Shown: positions 44,026 through 53,974 of the stretch, piece after piece
Layout of the letters: each line of letters begins with the position of its first letter
Numbering within the stretch: the stretch's first letter is position 1
From: Vicia villosa
Taxonomy: Eukaryota; Streptophyta; Magnoliopsida; Fabales; Fabaceae
Reading direction: 5' to 3'
Length of the DNA: 64,000 nucleotides
NCBI RefSeq assembly: GCF_029867415.1
Contig: NC_081183.1
Location: forward strand, 33,872,655-33,936,654
Program-made: the position numbers and the translations under genes
Notes under the pieces: model-generated
The model's database searches: none
The model's input: the letters and a program-made list of their open reading frames with translations, nothing else
Told to the model about the DNA's origin: nothing

Positions 44026-45225
44026 GTGATGGAAAGCTCTGAACAAGAGAATATTGAGCTCCGTGGCACAATGACCACCCTTCAAGAAAAGTTGGAAAGT
44101 CTCACTACTCTGGTTGACTCCTTAATGGCCGCGCAGAATCAGCCACCACCCAACAGTCAAGCAACAGTGATATCTGAGATCACTACTCCACTCTCTACAG
44201 TTGCATTCAGCATTCCATCTTTCTCCATGCCAGAAGGTTGGGGCACACCTTTCAGCTTTGGTGCAGGTTTCCGCCATAATTTCTCTGGGGTTCAAACATC
44301 CACAACTAAAGCACCTACTGCACAAAGTTCAGTGTTCACTCCAAATCAGGGGGTAACTTTTTCCCAAATCACTATGGCACTCTCTCAACCCACTATGACG
44401 GTTGCTACTCCTATGGTTCACACTGTTCCTTATGGAGACAACGAGATTTATCATGATCAAGGTGATAGCACAAATCAGCGTAACCGCGTGGAAGATCTCC
44501 AAGAACAGTTCAACAAGATTCAACTGGAAGTCAAAGCTATTCGTGGGAAAGATTTGTTCGGAAAGAATGCCCAGGAGCTATGTTTGGTTCCCAGTGTACA
44601 AATACCAGCTAAATTCAAGGTCCATGACTTTGAAAACTACAAAGGTAGTTCTTGTCCACAAAGCCATCTCGTAATGTATGCCAGAAAGATGTCTACTTAT
44701 GCAGATAATCATCAATTGCTCATCCATTATTTTCAAGACAGTTTGGCTGGTGCCGCACTGAAGTGGTACACAGGATTGGATAGCACCAACATTCGGACTT
44801 TCAATGACCTAGGCGAGGCCTTTGTCCGACAATACAAATACAACTCGGATATGGCTCCAGACAGAGATCAGCTCCGATCTATGGCTCAAAAAGACCATGA
44901 AGCTTTCAAAGAATATGCCCAACGATGGAGAGAAACTGCTGCTCAGATTAATCCGCCGTTAAAAGAGAAAGAGATGACAAAGATCTTCTTGAATACTCTT
45001 GGCCCGTTTTATTATGAACGCATGATTGCTAGTGCTCCAAGTGATTTCACCGAAATGGTAAACATGGGGATGCGTCTAGAAGAAGGAGTCCGAACCGGAC
45101 GTCTAACTAAAGAAGGTGGATCTTCAAGCGGAACCAAAAAGTTCGGAAGTGGTTTCCCAAAGAAGAAAGAACAAAGTGTTGACATGATATCCCAAGGAAA
45201 GCCAAGAGGAAATATCAATCGTTAA
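44026..45225 (+). pseudogene. Ogre Gag
   Basis: 399 codons. N-terminal coiled coil (ENIELRGTMTTLQEKLESL), a Pro/Ser/Thr-rich linker to ~residue 150, then a Retrotrans_gag capsid domain (~180-350; QDSLAGAALKWYTGLDSTNI, YKYNSDMAPDRDQLRSM, EYAQRWRETAAQINPPL). The same frame continues past TAA 45223-45225 into the rest of Gag and protease, so that TAA is a premature stop, likely CAA to TAA. The inner element's Gag at 35935 is a clear homologue. Confidence 0.88.
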
Positions 45226-48068
45226 CGACAGATTGCTGCTATCGCATCAGCCGTTAATGCAGCACCGAATCCGGGATTTACCCCGCAGTTTCAACAACAG
45301 CCTCGACAACAGGCTCAACAGTTCAAAAACAATCAGAATCGTGTGCAAAGAGCTCCACAGTTTGATCCGATTCCAATGACCTACACAGAGTTGTACCCTG
45401 CTTTGATTGAAAGAGGTCTTGGTCAAACTAAAGCACCACCACCAGTACCTGAGAAACTCCCATGGTGGTACAAAGCTGAGGTCTCATGCCCTTATCATCA
45501 AGGAGAACCTGGCCATGATCTTGAGCATTGCATAGCTTTGAAATATGAAGTTCAGAGGTTGGTTAGATCTAATCTCCTCTCTTTCAGAAATTTGAATCCA
45601 AATGTGCAAGCAAATCCGCTGCCCAATCATGGAGGGCATGTTGTAAACATGGTGTATGGATGTCCTGGTCCATACCGAATCTATGACATCAATTTCTCAA
45701 GAGCAGATTTGGTACAAATGCACGCTACTCTCTGTCAAAGGCGGGATTTTCGCCAACATCACTATGGTTCCTGTAGCATATGCTGCGTAGATCCTCATGG
45801 ATGTTCGATTGTGAGAAGAGATCTTCAAGTGTTGCTAGATGATGGTACTATTCAGATCTACAGAAATAGGAATGAAGATGAAGTTAACATGATAGGATGT
45901 TATCCGCATGAGCATTTAGTCTCAGATATCAACTCGGAAATGCCTAAAGTTAACGTCATCGTTCCTCATCTCAACATGCCTGAGCGCATAGAAGTTACTT
46001 ACAACAAACCAAGGGTTCCTGTTGCTCCTTTGATCATTTGTCTACCTGGACCTGTCCCTTATGACTCTGACAAGGCAGTTCCATACAACTACAACGCAAC
46101 AATGATAAAGAATGGACAAGAAGTTCCCATACCTACTCTTTCATCTGTCGTGAATATCACCGATGTGAGTCGAGTAACAAGAAGTGGATGTGTGTACACT
46201 CTACCACCTCCAAAGCAGCCTATTGCTCCTGCAACCAGGCAAAATCCTGTCGATACACCAGTAGGGAATCCTGTGGAAACTCCTATCAGTAATACAAGCA
46301 TTGATGTTGGCCAATCCAGCGGAACCCATGTCAATCCTGACTTTGATGAAATTTTGAAGCTTATAAAAAGAAGTGAATACAAGATTGTGGATCAACTTAT
46401 GCAGACTCCTTCAAAGATCTCAATACTTTCATTGCTTTTAAACTCTGAAGCCCACAGGGAAGCCCTGATGAGAGTATTAGATCAAGCTTTTGTAGATCAT
46501 GATGTGACTATTGACCATTTTGATGGGATAATAGCTAACATAACAGCTTGCAACAATTTAAGCTTCTGTGATGAAGAACTTCTCGAGGAGGGTAGAAATC
46601 ACAATCTTGCTCTGCATATTTCTATGAACTGTCAGTCAGACTCTTTGTCTAATGTATTGGTAGACACTGGATCTTCCTTAAATGTGATGCCAAAGACGAC
46701 TCTTGCTCTCTTTTCTTACCAAGGAATGCCTATGAAGTTCAGTGGTGTAGTAGTCAAAGCATTTGATGGATCGCGAAAATCTGTTATTGGCGAAGTCAAC
46801 CTTCCCATGACAATTGGTCCATATACATTTCAAATCACCTTCCAGGTCATGGACATTCAAGCTGCTTATAGCTGTCTGTTAGGACGACCATGGATCCATG
46901 AAGCAGGGGCAGTAACTTCTACGCTCCATCAAAAGTTAAAATTTGTAACAAATGGAAAATTGGTAACAATAAGTGGGGAGCAAGCCTTGATGGTGAGCCA
47001 TTTATCCAATTTCTCTTTCATAAGTAATGATAATGTGGAAGGAACGCAGTTCCAAGGTCTCTCTTTAGAAGAGGAATCTTCCAAAAAGAAAGCATCAATC
47101 TCTTCTTACAAAGAGGCAGTAAAAATAGTAAAAGATGGAACTACCACTAGCTGGGGGCAAGTTGTGATCCCTACCAAGAACGAAACCAGAGCAGGACTCG
47201 GATGTTCACCGATGTTTTCGAACTGCACCAAGAAGGATGAAACCCTTCGTCCGATCAAAGAAACATTCATTAGTGGAGGATTCCTTAACCCAATTCCTCA
47301 AGAGGTTAATGTCTTTATCGAAGAATGCATCGAAGAAGGTCTACCCGATCCTGAAGAATAATGGAAATGTTATCTCAATGACTCGGGATACATATCTCAG
47401 GAAGAACCGTATGCACCATTCTATCCTCCTTCAGAGAAACCCAGAGGCAAAGTCAAAACAAGTGCTAATGAAACTCCGCCTATTCCTGCAGAAATGTAGG
47501 ACACCTTGGGACAACCAAGTGGCAAGTTTGATTATATGGTGAAATACACTGCACCTGAAAGTTCAAAGATTTCGATTGAAGACATCCAACAAACTGGATG
47601 GGGAGATCCCTTTGAATATAACAGTCAACCAGAAGAGGCCTACAAATACTCTCAATTTGCACAGCAGCCTGAGATTATTGAAGATTTCAGCTTCAACGCA
47701 TCTACAAAGATTAACAACTCTGAAGATGGTTATTATCACATAAATGCCATTTTTGAAGATGAAGGGGAAGATGGCCCCGCAGTTGACTTGGAAAGTGTCT
47801 CTGACAATGAGTCTCTTCATCCTGAAGATTGGGAATTACATCCTGAAGATTGTGACTCATCTTATGCTCTTCAAGAAGTAGAAAGAGACCGTCTCAACTC
47901 TACAAAGAACAAGGGTGACAAACCAGGACCTTCAAATCATGCTCGACCAGCGGTCAATGTCATCACTGAGGAAGATTCTGAGAAAACTTTTCCTGAATAC
48001 ATAATACACAGAGGAGTTCGTTGCTACTGGAAAGCTGTCGACGTTTCGAATGTTGTTCGCCGCTCAAA
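45226..48068 (+). pseudogene. Ogre Gag end and aspartic protease (first exon of pol)
   Basis: Same frame as Gag. WYKAEVSCPYHQGEPGHDLE resembles the Cys/His knuckle-like motif of Ogre Gag. The protease has LVDTGSSLNVMP (about 46659-46694) and a typical flap region, ending with LLGRPWIHEAGAV. Nonsense codons at 47359-47361 and 47497-47499 interrupt the acidic linker after protease. The exon ends at 48068, where a GT donor (48069) begins the intron; read without splicing, TAA 48070-48072 would stop the frame at once. Confidence 0.82.
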
Positions 48069-48422
48069 GTAATCACTTCGTTGTTATTTTGACCTCCTTC
48101 CTGGCCCAAAGCAGAGAGATGTTTTATAGGGCTTTGCTTTTAAATGTGTTGTTCCGCCCAAATAACTTTGTGTATAGGGCTTTGTTTTTAAAGGTTTCCC
48201 TCTTTGTCCTGCCCAAGACAAATGAGTTTGTGTTTAGGGCTTTGTTTCAAAAATGAATCATAAATAAAGTGTCATTTTGAATTCCCTACGCTATGTGTTT
48301 TATTTTTTGCTTTTTTCTAGAAATGGTAATCCTAAAAAACCAAAAAAAAACTTTCCAAAAAAAATCTGCATACACTCTTGCATTCATAAATTTTCTGAAA
48401 TAAATATAAATCATATGTGCAG
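48069..48422 (+). other. Predicted Ogre intron (GT-AG)
   Basis: 354 bp, T-rich. Donor CTCAAA|GTAATC, acceptor ATATGTGCAG|ATTTAC. Splicing joins AA of the last exon codon to A of the next exon, giving an unbroken frame, and removes the in-frame TAA at 48070. The position between PR and RT matches the spliced intron published for Ogre. Inside are three GGGCTTTG(C/T)TT repeats (about 48129, 48178, 48237). Confidence 0.82.
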
Positions 48423-51400
48423 ATTTACTATTGATAAACCCATTGAATGCAATAACCCCATGCCCTCTCCCAACTTTGAGTTTCCTGTGTTCGAAGCCGA
48501 AGAAGAGGAAGAAGAAGAGATCCCGGACGAGATCTCCCGATTACTTAAGCACGAGGAAAGAGTCATTCTGCCTCACAAAGAGCCTTTAGAAAGGATCAAC
48601 TTGGGTTCTGAAGAAGGCAAAAAAGAAGTGACCATTGGATCGCTGCTTGATATTGATATCAAGAGTAAGCTGATAGATCTTCTCAAAGAATATGTTGACG
48701 TGTTCGCTTGGTCCTACCAAGACATGCCTGGGTTGGATACCAATATTGTTCAGCATTACTTGCCATTGAAGCCAGAATGTCCGCCGGTTAAGCAGAAATT
48801 GCAAAGGACTCACCCTGATATGGCTAACAAAATCAAAATGGAAGTTCAAAAGCAACTCGACGCAGGTTTTCTTGTCACCTCCGAGTATCCTTAATGGTTG
48901 GCCAACATAGTGCCAGTTCCGAAGAAAGATGGTAAAGTCAGAATGTGTGTTGACTACCGTGACTTGAACAAGGCCAGTCCAAAAGATGACTTTCCATTAC
49001 CTCATATTGACATGCTGGTTGATAACACCGCTAAGTTCAATGTCTTTTCCTTCACGGACGGGTTCTCTGGTTATAATCAGATCAAGATGGCTCCCGAAGA
49101 CATGGAGAAGACATCTTTCATCACCCCATGGGGTACCTTTTGTTACAAAGTGATGTCGTTTGGATTAAACAATGCAGGCGCAACTTACCAAAGGGCAATG
49201 ACTACTCTCTTTCATGACATGATGCATAAAGAAATTGAAGTTTATGTGGACGACATGATAGCCAAGTCCAGCACAGAAGAAGAACATATTGAATACCTTT
49301 TGAAGTTGTTTCAACGACTAAGGAAATATCAACTTCGCTTGAATCCTAACAAATGTACTTTTGGGGTTAGATCTGGAAAACTCTTGGGTTTCATTATCAG
49401 CCAAAGAGGTATTGAAGTAGATCCCGACAAAGTCAGAGCTATTCAAGAGATGCCTGCACCAAAAACTGAAAAGCAAGTGAGAGGATTTCTCGGACGATTA
49501 AACTATATCTCCAGATTTATCTCTCAAATGACTGCTACTTGTGGTCCAATTTTCAAGCTTCTCCGCAAAGATCAAGGGGTTGTATGGACTGAAGATTGCC
49601 AGAAAGCGTTCGACAGTATCAAGGAATACCTGTTAGAACCACCAATATTGATTCCTCCAGTTGAAGGAAGACCACTAATCATGTATCTTACCGTGTTGGA
49701 AGAATCCAGGGGTTATGTGCTTGGACAGCAAGATGAAACCGGTAGGAAGGAGCATGCCATCTATTACCTGAGTAAGAAATTCACAGATTGTGAGTCTCGT
49801 TACTCCATGCTCGAAAAAACATGTTGTGCTTTGGCTTGGGCTTCAAAATGTCTCCGCCAATACATGATCAACAATACTACTTGGTTAATCTCCAAAATGG
49901 ATCCGATCAAGTACGTCTTTGAAAAGCCTGCATTAACAGGAAGGATTGCCCGATGGCAAATGCTGTTATCCGAGTATGACATCGAGTACCGTGCCCAAAA
50001 AGCGGTCAAAGGAAGCATTCTCGCCGATCACTTGGCGCATCATCCAATTAATGAATATCAATCTCTCAAGTTTGACTTTCCTGACGAAGATGTCATGTAC
50101 TTGAAGATGAAAGATTGTGACGAACCATTACCTGAAGAAGGTCCTGATCCTGGATCAAGATGGGGCCTAATTTTTGGTGGAGCAGTAAACCCTTTTGGCA
50201 ATGGAATTGGGGCAGTCATCATCACTCCCAAGGGTACTCATATCCCATTCTCCGCCAGATTACTATTTAATTGCACCAACAACATCGCAGAATATGAAGC
50301 TTGTATCATGGGTCTCGAAGAAGCCATTGACTTAAGGATCAAGATCCTAGAAATATATGGAGATTCAGCCCTTGTGATCAACCAAATCAAAGACAAGTGG
50401 GAAACTTACCACCCTAGTTTGATTCCTTACAGAGATTATGCAAGACGTCTGTTGACTTTCTTCAACAAGGTTGAATTGCATCATATACCTCGAGATCAGA
50501 ATCAAATGGCAGACGCCTTGGCTACTCTATCTTCCATGTTCAAAGTCAATCATTGGAACGATATGCCTAGAGTCAGAATTATGCGCCTTGAAAAGCCCGC
50601 CTATGTGTTTGCAACTGAAGCAGTCATCGATGATAAACCGTGGTTCCACGACATCAAACACTTCCTTCAAACTCAAGAGTACCCGTTTGGGGCATCAAAC
50701 AAAGATAAGAAAACTCTAAGGAGACTTTCTTGCAGTTTTTTCATGAACGGAGATGTGTTATACAAAAGAAACTTCGACATGGTTTTGCTCAGATGCGTGG
50801 ATAGACACGAAGCAGACATGTTAATGCATGAAGTGCATGAAGGGTCCTTTGGAACCCATTCAAATGGGCCTGCAATGTCCAAGAAGATCTTAAGAGCAGG
50901 ATACTATTGGTTGACAATAGAATCTGACTGTTATAAACACGTGAAGAGATGTCACAAGTGCCAGATCTATGCAGATAAGATCCATGTGCCATCGACTCTA
51001 CTCAACGTTCTCTCATCTCCATGGCCTTTTTCCATGTGGGGTATCGACATGATTGGAATGATCGAACCAAAAGCTTCAAACGGTCATCGTTTCATCTTAG
51101 TGGCAATTGATTACTTCACCAAATGGGTCGAAGCAGCATCTTACGCCAATGTTACAAGACAAGTGGTTGTGAGGTTCATCAAGAACAACATCATTTGCCG
51201 ATATGGTGTTCCTAGCAAGATCATTACTAACAATGGTTCAAACTTGAACAATAAAATGATGAAAGAATTATGTGAGGAATTCAAGATTGAGCATCATAAC
51301 TCTTCTCCTTACAGACCAAAAATGAACGGCGCCGTCGAAGCCGCTAACAAGAACATTAAGAAGATCGTCCAGAAAATGGTCGTCACTTACAAAGACTGGC

Positions 51401-51888
51401 ACGAAATGCTGCCATTTGCTTTACATGGATAATGTACTTCAGTGCGTACTTCAACAGGGGCAACCCTCTTCTCCCTAGTATACGGCATGGAAGTTGTGCT
51501 CCCCGTAGAGGTGGAAATCCCATCAATGACAGTCCTCATGGAGACTAAGTTATCAGAGGCTGAATGGTGTCAAAGCAGATACGATCAGTTGAACTTAATC
51601 GAAGAAAAACGTATGACTGCTCTATGCCATGGACAGTTATACCAAGCAAGGATGAAACAAGCCTTCAACAAAAAGGTTCGACCTCGTGAATTTCGAGAAG
51701 GCGACCTCGTGCTTAAGAAAATCTTGTCTTTTCAACCAGATTCTAGGGGCAAATGGTCTCCTAATTACGAAGGCACGTATGTTGTCAAAAGAACATTTTC
51801 TGGTGGCGCCATGACTCTTGCAACCATGGATGGTGATGAACTCCCACATCCTGTCAATGCTGATGCAGTCAAGAAATACTTTGTCTAA
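48423..51888 (+). pseudogene. Ogre Pol second exon: RT, RNase H, second RNase H, integrase
   Basis: One frame with two nonsense codons (48892-48894 and 51430-51432). Acidic run and FAWSYQDMPGL precede RT. RT has VRMCVDYRDLNKASPKDDFP and YVDD (49243-49254). Gypsy RNase H follows, then the extra 'archaeal-type' RNase H of the Tat clade (LIFGGAVNPFGNGIGA, 50170 onward) with Gly where the family has the first catalytic Asp (50176-50178). Integrase has HHCC (HEVHEGSFGTH; CHKCQ), GIDMIG (first Asp), ITNNGSNL with Asn for the second catalytic Asp (51229-51231), and Glu in MNGAVEAANK. After 51432 the C-terminal domain runs to 51888. Not functional. Confidence 0.9.
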
Positions 51889-51926
51889 AAAATAATAATA
51901 ATAAAAAAAATACAAAAGAACAGCTC

Positions 51927-52076
51927 GGTAAGTCAAAAACCCGCAAAGGGCGACTTAGGCAAAAATGAGCGTCTCGGTGGGCTGAAAACCCGAAAGGGCG
52001 GTCCAGGCAAAAATTAGAGACAATAAACAGAAAAATTCATCCTGGTAGATTGAAAACCTGAAAGGGCAATCTAGGC
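51927..52076 (+). repeat. Three covarying hairpins just after Ogre pol
   Basis: Frame: GGT-arm-(A/G)AAAACCCGAAAGGGC-arm'-AGGCAAAAA. Arms: AAGTC/GACTT (51930-51934, 51952-51956), GGGCT/GGTCC (51979-51983, 52000-52004), AGATT/AATCT (52047-52051, 52068-52072). The preceding T and following A add a sixth pair. The centre can form CCC-GAAA-GGG, a GNRA tetraloop (GCAAA in copy one). Confidence 0.85.
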
Positions 52077-53371
52077 AAAAATTAGGGATTTATGACAAAG
52101 TAACTGCATCAGTCCGTACTTCGTCACCTGAAGAGTCTTTTCCATCAAAGGATCTTCAATCAAATCATCGCCAATCTGAAGCGACAAGCACAGTTGGAAC
52201 TCAAAGTTGTTAGGGAGAATAGTGGTTATTGCTTTCAATGTAGCCTTTTCTGCATATTTACCATTTCCAACTTTTGTAAATACTCTATGGAATCATGCCT
52301 TTAGCTGATTACCATCCTATTAAATAAATTTGAGCCTTATGCCCATTTGTTTGCAATCTCTAATTTCTTCTAGCTTGCAAAATGACGCTTTAATTGTGTT
52401 ATTCACTTTTGAAAGAAAAAAATAAGTTTTAAATGAATTTACTTTTCCTTTCTTTTCAAAATAAAAGCGAAACTTTCCTTTGAGTTGTGAACAACAGAAG
52501 GAACATCAACAGCTATCTCCATAGGATGAACCAAAGATTATCCTTCAGAACTGTTCTTTTCCTCAAAAGAGATGATGAGACAACGATATTCTTATCCCAA
52601 AAAAAGAATTCCTGAACCAATTACCCCTCGTGGTAGAAAAAGTTCTTTTACCCCCAGTGAAGAAGATCTTTCATCTCCAGTGAAGAAGTTCTTCCATCTC
52701 AATAAGAAAAGATGCTTATCTTCCCCAGAGAAGTCTAAAGCATGCAACACCGTTCATCACCCGTGTTATCTGCACCGTGTTGAAGAACATTTGTCGAGTA
52801 TCTGGTTGTATTGCGACGTTGGTCCTTTTCCAGTATATACTTCTTTGTTTGTCAGTATCGTCAACATGCATGCGACATTCACAACATTCATCATTCATAC
52901 ATACTTGCATCATTTATGCATTCTTGCATTTTTCAATGTTTGCTTTAAAATCACTTGTTTAGGATGTATCTATATCCAAAAGAAACAGGTACGGGCGTGT
53001 CATCTCTCCAAGTAGGTTGTCACCCATAAGCAGAAAAGAACGTCTTCTTTCTCTAGTTCCCCACTGAGATCATTCCTCGTGGAAGAAGGTTGCTTTAGTT
53101 TTCTCCTCTCCAAAACAAAGGAGAAAATCCCCATTCGAGTTCATTCCTCATTGGGTGCAAAGTCTTGTTCGACTGTTTCTTTCCAATTCATTCTTGGATA
53201 GAACCCTGTCTATACCAGAGATTCAAATTCTGATTCCCCAAATGGAGTCGAGACAAGTTGAACCATAAACAATAGCCTCATCATCTGAGCAGTTTATGTT
53301 TCTTTCAAAAGATTTTTCCTCTCAAGGAATTCAATCATGAAGACCATGTGACAATCAGGGCCTTATTACTG

Positions 53372-53668
53372 TTCACAAGGCTGAATAACCATTAATTTCC
53401 CTAGCAAAGTCTCCAGGATCATTTTATCACTCGGCTGATAATTGATCATGTCATCAAAACCGCTATCGCAAGGCTGATAGTCGGTAACCTTTTGTTCTGG
53501 TTATATTACTTTATCATGTCTATCACAATGCTGATAGTCGGTAATATTAACCGAACTTTTGAAACTCTTGTTTACCATGTCAAGTCTATCACCGTGCTGA
53601 TAGTCGGTAATGCAGTTTCATACCCTTCACCTTCGCATTATTTAACAAGTCTATCCCTGTGATGATAG
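53372..53668 (+). repeat. Six 8-nt-loop hairpins near the Ogre PPT
   Basis: TTC-ACAAGGCT-GAA (53372-53385), TTATC-ACTCGGCT-GATAA (53424-53441), CTATC-GCAAGGCT-GATAG (53463-53480), CTATC-ACAATGCT-GATAG (53520-53537), CTATC-ACCGTGCT-GATAG (53586-53603), CTATC-CCTGTGAT-GATAG (53651-53668). The last four are followed by TCGGTAA. All loops are exactly 8 nt. Confidence 0.9.
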
Positions 53669-53959
53669 TCGGTAATGTCGATAGGTAAGCTTTTCTTACA
53701 AAGCTATCATTCCCCGGTAAAGCATACACTTGCTTTCCCGAAAAGAAAAACGGATTCTCTTTCTAAAACGAATTGAGACATCCTTCCCAATCTCTTGTCC
53801 CCAGTGGAGTCAGTTCTTGATATCCCCTCGGTAAAGATATCCTTGCATCATTCGCAATTTTGGTATCTTAGGTCCAGAATTTGCGTCTTCTGATAATTAA
53901 GTCTCTTCCACCCTATCAAAATGAAGATTTTCAATCTCCATATCTCAGGTTGAAGAAGC

Positions 53960-53974
53960 TTAAATAGGGGAATC
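53960..53974 (+). other. Polypurine tract of Ogre
   Basis: TTAAATAGGGGAATC immediately before the 3' LTR (TGTCATACCCC at 53975). The inner element has the matching TAAATAGGGGCAG on the minus strand. Confidence 0.85.

Larger units (their letters stand above)
51889..53959 (+). other. Ogre 3' untranslated region
   Basis: About 2.1 kb, stops in all frames apart from short chance frames (147 codons at 52572, no family recognised). It carries two hairpin arrays (51927-52076 and 53372-53668). Macas and colleagues described 3' UTR tandem repeats as a hypervariable feature of Tat/Ogre elements and a source of satellites. Confidence 0.75.

Noticed and set aside
52572..53015. 147-codon frame in the Ogre 3' UTR
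   Set aside because: No domain, low-complexity C-terminus, surrounded by stops; not seen as an Ogre gene. Kept as chance frame.
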